NCBI RefSeq assembly: GCF_007565055.1 | Contig: NC_044568.1 | Location: 18,406,488-18,470,487, forward strand | DNA from: Rhinopithecus roxellana | Lineage: Eukaryota; Chordata; Mammalia; Primates; Cercopithecidae | Direction of reading: 5' to 3' | DNA: 64,000 nucleotides | Shown here: positions 32,518-44,500 of the stretch, piece by piece | Position numbering within the stretch: position 1 is the first letter of the stretch | Layout: each line of letters opens with the position of its first letter | The notes under the pieces: generated by a model | Told to the model about the DNA's origin: nothing | Seen by the model: only the letters and a program-made list of their open reading frames with translations | Databases searched by the model: none | Translations under genes and position numbers: made by a program

Positions 32518-34859
32518 TCCTCACACCGGGTCCCCTCCCTTGTGTCCAGTGCCACCCAGGTTCCCTGGACGTCTCCCCCCTGCCCTCCACGCTCCGCACC
32601 CTGGGTAGGAGCCGCCTTCACACCAGTAACCCCTGCCCTCCAGCCCCCACTGCCTCTCTGGTAACGGAGCTGCACCTGGCCTAAGCCCGGGGCCTCCACA
32701 GGGCCCCTGTCAGACACACCTTGCTCAACCCCAGCGTCCCGCATCACGCCTGCCCCTTAGTGGCTGGGGTGTGCGTGTGTATTTATATTTATACACTGTC
32801 ATTACATAAATACAATTTAATAATCGAGGGGCAAGCACCGTTATTGCACTGTGCGATTACCACCATGGCGTCTCAGCTGAAAACTGGCACCTGCCTGCAT
32901 CTGTCGTGAGAAAGCTGGAAATTCCTCAGCCCACTCTGGATCATGCCTGCGGCGCCGGGAGGGGCGGCCCAGGGCTGGGGGGTGGGGGCACCTCTGGGAC
33001 ATCCAAGGCAGCAGGGCTCCTGGGGGGTCCGGGGCCCTGTTTGTTGTCCCCCAGTTCCTCATACTGGGGAGAGGAAATAGGGAGGGAACTGAGGCTGTGG
33101 ACCAGGGAGCCCCCTCTACACCTCGGCTGGCCCTGCCCCCACCCCATGCCCATGAGGCGTGTCTCCCGAGCTGGAGAGCTGAGGTGGGCAAGGCAGAGGG
33201 CAGGAGTGATGGGGGTGAGTCCTGAAGACCCAGGACTGTAGACTCTGGAAAAAGGAGGGGAATGCCCAGAGTGGGGTCCCAGCTGGAGGCTTGGGGTGCA
33301 GAGGGAGGGTCGGGCATCTCCAGGTCCACTAGGAAAGAGGTGGGCTCTTCTAGGGCTGATGGTCCTGCAGCCGAAATGCAGCCCTGCCCCTCACTGTACA
33401 GGACCTCCAGATCAGGGTACCCAGCCCTTCCCTGCCACCTTCCTCTGACACAAGGGGAAACTGAGGCTGACACAAGGGGAAGCTGGAGAACCTCCAGCCC
33501 AAGGCTCCGAGGTGGGACTGGACCCAGGCTCCTGCTTCCTGGCCTTCCTGCTGCCCTGGGAGCACGTGGAGCGGGGTTCCTCGCTGGGGCACCTGCCCCT
33601 GGAGGATGACCAGCCAACCAGGGAGCACACCCTCCCACAGTGGCCAAGCCTGCTGCCTCCCTGGCCCTGCCCTGCATTTGGGGCTCACCCAGGACTTGGC
33701 CCAGCTTAGCCTTTCCCTTAGAAACCCCCACATCCCATGGAGGAGGGGTTTGGCCTCCGTTTCTTCCCAAGGTGGGTGGGAGGCAGGTGGTTGAAGCAAG
33801 GTGGGTGCAGGGTGGAAGAGAGCAGCTGGGGGTGGCAGACGGCAGCCTCCCCAGGCCTCTTTCTGGGGGGAGGGCGAACACTTCTACCTCACCCCTGCAC
33901 TAGTCCTGTGAGGCTGAACACCAAAAGCATTCAGAGGGCTTCTCCACCCCTAGTTTGAAGTCCCTGACCACCGAGGTGGGACGGTGGTCCCCAACAGGCT
34001 ACACTCTAGCCCCAGAGGCCTCCCAGTCTGGAGATGGACTCTCTGCCCTCTCTCATCTTGGAGCAGTGAGCGCCAGGGACAGTCCTGGCCTGAGCCTCCT
34101 GGGCAGCCTGGCCTCCTTCCAAGCAGGCCAAGTGCACAGATGGTGCTTGCACCTGCACAGCCACCCACAGTCGAGAGGAGAGCAGAGGCACCGTGCCTGC
34201 TCCCACCACAGAGAGGAACGGGCTTCCCAGCCCGGCTCTGGGGCTGGTCAGCAACCCCCACTCCCCACCCTGCCTGCTCGAAAGAAAGGGTCCTTCCCCT
34301 TTCCAGCCCCCTCCACCCTCCCTCCAGGACCTCCCTGACCATGCACGGGGCCTGTGCAGGTGTTGAGCCACACCCACGCCCTCCCAGGGGGCGGGGCCTC
34401 GAAGAGGAGAGCAGGTGCCACAGTCAACAGGAGGGAGGGCTTCTGGCCAGGTGGCAAGGAGGCTCCAGGAGGGGGCGGCGTTGAGCTTGGGCGTTGAGGG
34501 ATGATGAGAAGGAATTCTGTAGGAAGGAAGGTGCTCTAGGAAGGGGGCCTCGGGGAACAAGGGGATGCTGGAGGAGGCGCGTGGACTGGAGGAATTAGGG
34601 GTATCCTACGAGCCGCGCTGGTATCAGAGGCGTGTGAACCAGAGCCGCTCCATATTGAATAGAAGCTGGGTAAAATGAGGCTGCGAGGAGGTGCGTGGAG
34701 GGTGGGCCTAGTGTTCACTGGGATGCGGGGAGGCGCAGGAGACGCAGCCAGAGCGGCGAGGGGCCCAAGGAAGTGCTCAGGAGGCGTCCCCCGGCAGGGA
34801 CTGCAGTGCAGACGTCCCAGAGCAGGGGCGAGCCGGGGCCCAAGGAGCAGGAAATGAAG
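32518..34859. other. Intergenic sequence upstream of the CDH15 promoter
   Basis: GC-rich unique sequence with an AT-rich island at 32760-32890 (GTATTTATATTTATACACTG; TACATAAATACAATTTAATA). No gene is recognised. Confidence 0.4.
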
Positions 34860-34994
34860 ACGCAAGGAATCCCAGCTGGTGCCTGACCCGGCCCCACCCA
34901 CCCTGCCTTCCCCACAGCCCGACGCAGCAAGCCGCGGCATCTCCGACCCAGCCCTGGCCCTGGCCCTGGCCCTGCCAGCCAGAGCCCGGCACGC

Positions 34995-35419
34995 GCTGTC
35001 ACTCAGCCCTCGGCCCCGCCCCGGCTCCGCCCTGCACGCTCACAAGGTGTCACTCAGCCCTCGGCCCCGCCCCACACGCCCCATCCTCCTCTGGCTCCGC
35101 CCCACCAGCCACGTGCGGTCACCGCCCCGCAGGCGCACCTGCGCTGTCACTCAGCCCTCGGCCCCGGCCCCGCCCCTTCTGCCCCACTCGCACACGCGCT
35201 GTCATTCAGCCTTCGGCCCCGCCCTGGCCCGCTAGAGGCTCCGCCCCACCCGCCTGCCCACATGCTGTCACTCAGCCTTAGCCTTGCCCAGGCCGGCCTT
35301 CGGCCCGTCAGAGGCCTCCTTCGTGCTGTCACTCAGCCCTCGCCCCGCCCCTCCCCGCCCCCCTCACACGTGCTGTCTCTGGCCCTGGCCCGCCCCGCGC
35401 ACTTGCGCTGTCACTCAGC
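34995..35419 (+). promoter_or_regulatory. Array of CTGTCACTCAGCC motifs with adjacent GC boxes
   Basis: GTCACTCAGCC occurs exactly six times (starts about 34998, 35049, 35146, 35267, 35328, 35410), once as GTCATTCAGCC (about 35201) and once degenerate (about 35375). Most copies are followed by a CCTCGGCCCCGCCC-like GC box. CTGTCACTCA fits the PBX-PREP(PKNOX1)/MEIS composite consensus CTGTCAVTCA as I know it. Spacing is 35-98 bp, so this is a degenerate repeat rather than a regular satellite. Confidence 0.7.
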
Positions 35420-35477
35420 CCGGACTCGCTTCTTCGGGTCGCGGGTGCACTGCGGCCCCGCTCCCGCCTCGGCCCCG

Positions 35478-35519
35478 ATGGACGCCGCTCTGCTCCTCGT
35501 CCTCGGGCTGCTGGCCCAG
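35478..35519 (+). CDS. CDH15: CDH15 exon 1 (coding part)
   Basis: Residues 1-14, MDAALLLVLGLLAQ, the start of the signal peptide. The donor is GGCCCAG|GTAAGG. The ATG context is CCCCGATGG with G at +4. Confidence 0.95.
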
Positions 35520-38500
35520 GTAAGGCATCCGCACCTGCGGGGGTCCCCGCTGCCTCCCCAGGCCCTGCGGGACGGTGTCTTCTACTGCAGCCGCACAGGT
35601 CTCCCCCAGAACCACTGGCCCTGGCCGCCTTTGGGGACCTGTGAGCTGAGTGGCCCCAGGTGGGTGCCTGGGCTGGGGGCGCACTCCCGGGGTTGTGGGG
35701 AGTGAGTGTAACCAAACCCTCCACCTGGCGGAATCACCCCTGGGACTGCAGAGTCCTGCTGGGGTCAGGCAGGGACCACCCAGCAGGCCGTGCCCTGTCT
35801 TTGGAGGGACCCCTGCCGGGGTCTGGGGCATTGCCAGTCTTGAGTGGAGCAGAGACGGGGGGGAGCGACAGGAGCGCCCCTGTCTGGGGCCCCTGGGGGC
35901 CAGGTTTCCATAGGGACTCCCTGCGGCGGGCACATGATCCCTGGCTAGTCTTGGGTGGTGTCCAAACCCCCCACCCCAAGTTCCCGTCTAGCAGGGGTGG
36001 CTGCAGGCCCTGCCCCCAGGAACTCACGCTCAGGGCTATTTCTCGATTGGAAGGGCCCAGCCTGAGCCAGGTCCCGACACACAGGACCTTGCCGAGTGGT
36101 GTGTGGCAGCCCTGGGTTCCTGGGCTTCACCTGGGCCCCTGCAGCAGCTGCCTGGGGTGATCAGGCCTGGGGGCCTGGCCCCCAGAGGTTGCTGGACTCT
36201 GCCTCTAAAAATCTTCTCTGGACTGCTGGCACTGTGGTCTCTCCAACATGGGAGAAAGCCAGCGTGGAAGGAAGCCCAGGCCTCGGCCCCCCACACCCAC
36301 CACGGGTACTGCCTAGCTGCAGCCACGTCTCCTCACACCCTAGGGGGGCCTGGACATGGAGGATGTGGCCTCAGTGGCTTCAGCCCCCAGGGACTGGGCT
36401 GGGGCACAGCTGGCTGTGGTTGGGACGTCACTGGGTACAAGAGGGCAGCCTCCTGCCAGTTTAAGAGCATGCACATAAAGGGCTTAGCGGCACTCACAAC
36501 ATTCACTGCTCTTGTGGTCTTAGGGTGGTCAGGGAGTGCTGGACACAGTGAGTAAGGGAAGCCACTCCTTTCCCAGCCCCCACTGAAGGGGCTTCCTGAG
36601 TCCCCTCATTCCCACAGGCCTCCTGGCTCCAGCTGGCTCCAATTTCAGCCCCTGGCAGCTGACCAGGCGCCTGGCCAGCCAGACCCTCCAGCAGCTGTCC
36701 CTGAGGGGCACCACGGCTCCTGCCACCCCCCCACTCCCCCAACTGGAGACAGTGGCGGGGGGAGAGAGTGGTTCAGCATGCATGGTCACCCCCAGGCTCA
36801 CCACCCCTCAGCCCTCTGCCGGGGAGCACAGCCTGGGAGGCTCCATGCCTCCAGGGTCTGTCCCCACCTGCCCTGGGGACAGCGTTTCTTCCCTGGCACC
36901 CACCCCGGGCGTGGTGGTAGGGATGGTGGTGGGGATGGTGGTGGGGGTGGTGGTGGGGGTGGTTGTGGGGATGGTTGGTGGTGGGGGTGGCGGTGGGGAT
37001 GGCGGTGGGGATGGTGGTGGGGTGGCGGTGGGGATGGCGGTGGGGATGGTGGTGGGGTGGCAGTGGGGATGGTGGTGGGGAGGCCGGCGCCAGTGAAAAC
37101 ATTCCTTGAGGCCCCTCTTCCTTTGGATTTGGGAGCGTTTGCCTTTCAACAGGCCCCAGGGGGCTCTGTGGCAGGTGGGGAGGCAGGCAGGACCTCTCCC
37201 TCCCCAGAAGCCTCCCCTCTCACTATCCCTTCTTTTCTCCCCCAGGGCTGGGGGACAATAGCCCCCTCCGCCGACAGCTGGAGGCTGGAGGAGTTGGTGG
37301 AGGTGGGGGCCAGCTGGCAAGGGGTCTATAGCCAAGGCTCAAATTCACTCCACTATGAGGCAAAATATGTCCGTGTCAAGACCCTGCCTGCCCCTCCCCC
37401 ACCAGCTCAGCTTTCAGGACTGTGTGCTCTCCTGGGCAGCCAAGGGGTCCCAGGCCGCCTCCTGGTGAGCCCCCAGGCAGGCAGCGTGGCCCATCAGGGC
37501 CTTCTCCAAGTGAGGGGTTACTCCCCTGCTTGGGCCACCTCTGATTTTTGAGCTCACTCAGCCCCACTTGGAGGTTGGGGGCAGACTGTGTCTTCAGAAC
37601 TGGCCCGTCAACCCTGCTGCACCCACACCATCCCTAGTTGCTGGTTCTACACCTGGGACCCCACCCCAGCTGGGAGGCAGCTGAGGTCTGGGGCAGCACT
37701 GCTGACTCACAGAGAACCCCAGCCTGCTGGGAAGGGCCCCACTTCTGCATCTGGGTTTTGGGAGCCCCTTGGTCTCTGGGAGAGAGTCAGCAGCACCCTG
37801 GGGGCCAGGCGGAGGCTCTTAGCTCAGGTGACTGTGACCAAGGCCAAGAAGGGAAGTGGCTCCCAGACCACTATTCTTCCCACAGTGGCAGGACAGCCCC
37901 AGACACTGTGCTTTGCAGGGGACAGCTGCCTCTACGCCTCTTCTTCCACATCCCTTCTCTGAAGCCTGCAGCAGCTAGAGAGGGTGGGGCCCAGAAAAGA
38001 TGCTGCAGCTGCTCTGGGCCAGGCCGACAGCTGGGGCCATGCCTGGCCATCCAGGAACGGGGTGGCCCCAGGTTCCAGCCTGGGGGAGGGGTTGAAGCCT
38101 GAGAAACTTGAGGGGCCTTCACACTCCCTTCCCAGGCAAACCCACCCACGCACCCACCAAGGGTGTTCCTAGAATCTCACAGCATCCTTCCTTGGAAAAT
38201 CGGGTGAGCAGGAGTGTGAGGTCGGCCCCAGAACTTCTCCCCATTCCCACCGGGCAGTGGTGTCTGTAAACCCCATTCCCACCTCGCAGTGGTGTTTGTA
38301 AACTCTAGCGAGCGCTCAGTGCATGCGGGGGGCTTTCTCACGCAGCAGCCCCTTGGGGTTGAGTGTCGGGCGAGGAGCAGACCCCAAGAGAGGCGTTAAG
38401 TCCCAGGAGCTTGGCTCCAGGGCGGTGGCCCCAGACGTCTCAAGGGCTTCAAGATGTTTCCTTCCAGGTTCTTGGCTAAGGGCCCAGTCAGGGATGAGCT

Positions 38501-41500
38501 TGGGGGTGTCATTGGGGAACCACTGTGGGGAAGCAGGTCACTAATGTCCATTGGTCTTGCTTGGCTTGGGTGGGAGACAGAGAGAAATGGACGGGTGTCC
38601 ACAAATTCCACCTCCCAGGGTGCTCGCGTCCCCTAGCCCAGGTGCAGGGTTGTGGGCTGGCTGTGTTGATGTGGCTTTGTCCTGGGCACCGGATGTCCCA
38701 ATCTCCCCAAGACAGCTCCCAGGCCCTCCCTCCCCTGGCCACGTCTTCTGGGACAGGGGTGCGGTGGGAGGACAAAGAGCCAGCTTTGAGAACCGGAGAG
38801 CCGGAAGTGGGCTGTGGCCTGTCTGCCCACCCACACCCACACCAGCTGTAATCTGGGCAAGTGGGCCCTGCCAAGGCACTGCGGCCACTGTGACCTGGTG
38901 AACTCAGGCTGTGGACAGGCCTGGGCCCAGGACTCCCAGCCTCTGCCTTGACCGCACCCAGCCCAGTGTGACTGGAGGGTCTCCAGTGGAGGCAGCTGGA
39001 GGGTGGGGGAAGAGGGTCGGCCCAGGTTTGGTGGCAGCTGGGCAGGAAGCAGATGGAAATTTCTGCCCTGGTGGGGGTGGCCCCTCCCCCTCAGCCATGT
39101 GGGGTTCTTAGAGCCTGGGGTCTCCCTGCCTCATGCCCAGGCCTAGCCCAAGGCAGGCGTGGCTCTGTGGCTGGATTTCCTTCAGAGCATGTGGTTCAGA
39201 GCCTGGCTTGGGTCTCAGACCCCATGTGGTTCCTGGCTCTGTGTGGCTTTGGGCAAACGCCTCAAGCTCTGCCCAGAGCTGGGAGATGAGGGGACCACCA
39301 CAGGCTCCGGGGGGTTGGGAGGACCAAGGGAGAGGGGGAGAGGCAAGGCCCAGCGCAAAGCTGCACAGCCAGGGCCGGAAATAGACCCTGTGCCCACCGA
39401 GGCTGATGAAGGCCCCATGCTGGGCAGGCAGGTTTCCACTTGGCAGGAGCTGCCCTGCCCTGGAAGTGGCTTGTGCTCTGTGGGTGCTGGCAGGCTCTGA
39501 GGCCAGGGCCGCCATCTGTCAGCTGGCAGAGAGCTCCCCCGGCAGGGTCCCCAGCCTGGGAGCCTGAGGAGCCCCCACCCCGTCCTCTCCCTGCTTCCTG
39601 CCAAAGTGTTTGCTACTCTCTGGACTCTCAGGAGGCCATGGAGGAGGGGGCCCAGGTCCTGCTGGCCGAGGGCCAAGAACCCCGTGGAAGTTGGCCTTGG
39701 TTTGGATGCTGCTGCCACTGCCTGTGGGGACCTCTGTGTACTGGGCCAGCCTTGGGGACAGGACACAGTCAGAGTGAGAGGCCCTAATGCCTCATCTCGG
39801 GGTGGGCAGATGGGCAGCCTGGGCCTTGCTCGTCCACACAGGGTAAGCTGCCAGTGGTGGAGGACAGAGGCCAAGCCTAATGGAGGTTCAGCCTAACAGG
39901 CTTCCTGGCCATGCTGACATCTCCTTCCCAGCCCCTGCCCACTCAGACGTACCAGCCCCTAGCCGCTGCCTCCTCTCAAGGCCACCTGCCCCCACGTCCC
40001 AGCCCCTGCCTAGACTGAAGTCTCGGCAAAGCCAGCAGGAGCAGGCGGCACTGGAGGGCGAGGCATTGGCGCGGGGCTGAGGAGAGCGGGCAGCCTCAGA
40101 CCCAGCAGTGGCATGGTGGCCAGAGTAGCTGTGGAGGTCTGTGGTTCTGCAGGGGGAGGGGTGGCCTGGCTTGCCCAGCTCTGACACCCACAGTTCTCAG
40201 TGCTCCATTTCATGGGGCACTTGCTCCACCTGGAGCAGGTGCCCCCTTCCAGGGGGGAGCTGGGTGAGACCTCCCATGCAGGATCCCACTTACCAGGGCT
40301 GACTCAGCGCTCCCTCCACTCGCGCAATGTAGGGAGCTGTTCTAGGTGTTGGCATGGCGTGACCAGCACACCCCTGTGGTAGGCACAGGACCTGGTGCCA
40401 GCTGGGGAGTCCCATGAGCCTCCCTAGACCCCAGCCCACCTGCTGTCCAGAGGAAGGAGCTCAGGAGCAGGCCATGAAGACGGTGGTGTTGAGATGGAGA
40501 AGGAGCTCAGGAGCAGGCCGTGAAGACGGTGGTGTTGAGATGGGGGCCCTGTCTGAAAGAGGAGCTGAGGAGTTTGTGTGTGGTGGGTGGTGTTTGGGGC
40601 CCGCTCTGCCCCCAGACTCCCCATCGCCTACCCAGGACCCCCCGCACCTCCCAGCCATCCCCCTGCCCCCATGGCAACCCAGCAGCCTGAGGGCTTGTCC
40701 TGGATAGGGGTGCCCCAGAGAGCACGGCATGGGGCAGGGGGTCTCTGTCCCCCTCCCCAGCCGGGTGGTGCAGGAGGCTGCCCTGTCTCTACGTTAGGGT
40801 CTGTGCCTTGGGGAGCTGCTGCCACCCCCACCACAAGCCTGGCCACAGGGCCCTGGAAGCTTCCCACCCTGCCCACCCCAACTCAGCATCTTCCTCTGTA
40901 GCCTCCATCACTGGGACGATGCAGATGCCACACCCTGGTTACACACCGTGAGGGGGCGCTCAGGTCTCTCACCCACACAGCCCTGCAGTGGGGGGCTGGG
41001 AAAGTCGGGGGACCCTCACCAAGGCTGATTGAGGCTGTGAGCACTGGGCGTGTGGGGCTGGGTGCTGGCCACACATGGGCCTTAGCCGCAGCAAGATGAA
41101 AGGGGATGCAGCTCCTCGGTTTTGCACATTTCAAGGGCTCAGCAGTCCCCTGTGGCCTGTGGGTCTTGGATGATGCAGATCTAGAACATTCTGGCAGCTA
41201 GGAGAGCACTGTTGGGTGGGAGGGGGCCTCCGGGGAGGAGGGTCACCCAAGAGAAGGGCCGGGAGCCTGGAGACCCCCAGGACTGGGGGGTGCACAGACA
41301 GCTCCTAGCCAGGCCCAGGGCACAGGGGATGGGGAGGGGGCAGCCCTGTTTCGTCCTCCCTCATGTCCCTCTCCCCTGCCTTTCCCCCAACCCCGGCCCC
41401 TCCTGCCCTCACCAAGTTCAGGCAGATTCTGTGCCCCCACGAGCTGCACCAGGCATCAGCCTGACCCGGGAGCTCGGGGGTGGCCCCATGTCTGTGCCGA

Positions 41501-44500
41501 GCCATGTGGGGTCAGCCCAGGGCCATGTCCTATCAGTTGTGGCAACTTCTACCAGGCTGTGCTTTAGGGCCAGGGTCTTTCAGGAAGAAGCCGTGCAGCC
41601 CACCCAGAAACACTGACTCCTCAGGCTCAGGGGGTCCCAAGCACAGCTGTCCTGGAGGTCCCAGGACAGGCAGGACCCACCGTCTCTAAGCTTCCCTTTG
41701 ACCAAGGTGGGGCCAGGCACCCTGGGAGGCCAGGGCTCAGGCCCAAGGCCCAGGCTAGGAGCTGCGTATGGTGACCGCATTTTTAAAACAGGAAAATTCA
41801 GGATGTGCTTTTGGGGTCACTACGAGTGCTCCTCCCCACCCGGCTCTTTGACTTGGGTCCCTTCGTAGGCCTCAGTTTCCCCATCTGAGGGGTGGGTGTG
41901 GGGCCATCTGTGGTCACGAAAGTTGCTGACTGTCAGGACCTCGGGAGAATTTGGGGGCAGCTGCCTCCACTTTGGGGTCTTTACTGGCCCTGGAGTAGGG
42001 TGGGGTGCACGGCGTCTCCCTCTGCAGCCCCATGCTCTGCCCAGGCCTCATCCCCAAGCACTGGGGCTTCCTGTGTGGATTACAAACAGTGCACCCCAGC
42101 CCCTGATGTGTGAGAGGAGGAGATGGGCACACCAGGGTCCCAGCAGCTGAAATATTGGGGTGAAGAGGTGAAGACTGCACGAAGGTAGCCCATTCTGGGA
42201 GAAAGCAGCAAGGCTAGGGGTGGGGCTGCCCCTCTGTCCCCAGCCATGTCCCTCTTAGCTGTGCAGCCACAACAAGCCCCACCGAGGCAGACCTGGCCCC
42301 AGCCCAGCCAGTCTCAGAACCCACACCACTAGCATTGACTGCCCAGCCCTGACCTGGTGGGTCCTGACAGACCAGCGCGGTCCAGATGGGGCCACTGTAC
42401 AAACTGGGGATACATTTCTAGCTGCTCTGGATGGACTGGAGCTGAACTCTCGCATCCTGGGGTTCCGTTCCTACAAAGTGCCTGGAGAGGTGGAGGGGGA
42501 TGGGCACTTTCCCGCAGGCACCTCCCCTGCCACTCCCCGGGACCCTCCACACCCAGCCCACCGTGCCCACAGGCACCACCACTGGTTTCTTAGGGTCATT
42601 CGGAGTCAAGACCCCCACGCTCTCCCCAGCTCTGACTGGCCCTTGCTGTGTGCACGGGGCTTGCTGTGTGCACAGCTACCCTGGCACCTGGGGTGAGGCT
42701 GTGCTCCCGCTGGGTGAATCTCAGGTGTCCCTCCCAACCAGACGCCTGGAACCCTAGTGCTGCCTCCCAGCGGCCACATGCACTCGCCAGGGGCTGCAGA
42801 CAGCCTGGCTGCTCCGTGGGCCCCGTAGGAAACTCTGGGGCAGCTGGATCGGGGCTTTGAGGGCCAGTGCTTGGGGTGTGGCCACCAAGGCCCCAGCTCA
42901 GCCTGATGGGGTGGGGCCCACGCGCCTTTGCCCTTGTGTGACACAGCCCTGTGTGTGGAAGCCGTGGTGCACCAATGTGCACTGACCCGCGGGCGAGGGA
43001 AATGCTGCACCCTGTGGCCTCCTCACTAGCCACAGCTCCCAGCTGCACACTGCCGCCCAGGGCTCTGGGAGACAGTGCTGTGGGACGCATCTGTCTTTGT
43101 TGCAGAGCCTCTGCCTGTCTTTGGGGGTTCCTGGACAGAGGAGGCCCACCACCCTGTACCCCTGGCGCCAGGCGCCTGCCCCGAGCCGCGTGCGGAGGGC
43201 CTGGGTCATCCCACCGATCAGTGTATCCGAGAACCACAAGCGTCTCCCCTACCCCCTGGTTCAGGTGAGTGGGTAAGGGGGCGGGAGGGGAGGAAGGAGT
43301 GGGCTGGTTCCCAGTGGGCCTCCCTCATTCCCTAAAGGTCTCCTGGGAGCCAGCGGGGCTCTATTTCAGGGCAGAGCTGGGGCAGGACTCACCCACCTTG
43401 CCAGGGCTCTGGGCTTCCAACCTGGGTCTACAGCAGGGCTCAAACCCTCCCCTTTGCCCCAGGCCGCAGGGGAGTCCAGAGCTGCTCCCACCCCACGTGC
43501 GCCTCTGGTGGACACATTCCACGTTAGGCTGCACGCTCGGGCGAGATTTTTGTCTGCGTGTTCGCCGACACTGAGCAGATGGAGGTGAAGGTGAACTGCC
43601 TTGCGGGGTCTCAGCTTCACACACCCAAAATCGCCCCAGAGACCAGGGCCCTGAGGACACCAGGGGCTGAGCCTGAAATGAGGCTGCAGGACAGGGTACC
43701 CTTGGGGCCCCAGGCTGAGCTGTCCCCAGCCCAGCACAGCTTCTCACTGGGTACCAGTCCTAGGAGCCTTAGACCTGCCCTGTTGTCAGTCAGGGAGGGG
43801 CCTGAGGGGCTGCAGAGAGGGCAGAGGCCCCCGCCCGGAGCAACTCTCCCCAGCCCCATTTGCTGCCCCACAGATCAAGTCAGACAAGCAGCAGCTGGGC
43901 AGCGTCCTCTACAGCATCCAGGGACCCGGCGTGGACGAGGAGCCCCGGGGCGTCTTCTCTATCGACAAGTTCACGGGGAAGGTGTTCCTCAATGCCATGC
44001 TGGACCGTGAGAAGAACGACCGCTTCAGGGTGCGGAGCTGCGCGGTCCAGCCTGTGCCCATCAAGCAGGCCTGGTGGGAAGCCAGTGCTCCTCCTCCCCA
44101 TCAGGCTTCTCCTCCAGCTCGGTGGGCTTCAGGCCAGACTGCTGCTCCTGCAACATCCAGGCACTCTTAAGTGAGGGGCCAGGTACAGGGGTCTGGGACC
44201 AAGGCCCTGCAGCCTGAGGAGGCAGCTGTTTAGGGTGATGTTCCCATTTAACTGGAGGGCAGACAGAGGTCCTGTGGAGGAGCGGCTTGGTTCTGCCTGG
44301 GAGGAGCGCGCTGCAGCCGCTATAGCTTTGTGGCTCAACCACAGCCAGCTCCACACTGGTCCTGGGAGCTCAGGAGTGTCGTGAAGAATCTGTAAATAGT
44401 GTTTTGTTTTGTTTTGTTTTGTTTTGTTTTGTTTGTTTTGTTTTGTTTTGTTTTGTTTGTGAGTTGGAGCTTCACTCTGTCGCCCAGGCTGGAGTGCAGT

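Larger units (their letters stand above)
34860..35530 (+). promoter_or_regulatory. CDH15: CDH15 promoter / CpG island
   Basis: The stretch is rich in C+G and CpG, ends at the CDH15 initiation codon (35478), and contains many GC boxes (CCCCGCCC, CTCCGCCCC). The transcription start is not marked by a TATA box and cannot be fixed from sequence. The composite-motif array 34995-35419 lies within it. Confidence 0.75.
35520..43105. other. CDH15 intron 1
   Basis: A 7.6-kb GC-rich intron without Alu elements that I can see. It holds a GGT-rich minisatellite (36911-37083) and a 46-bp tandem duplication (40455-40546). No further exon is recognised. Confidence 0.7.

Noticed and set aside
31199..32747. 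Six overlapping ORFs in the T-free array
   Set aside because: Absence of T on one strand makes stop codons impossible in all frames, so openness carries no information.
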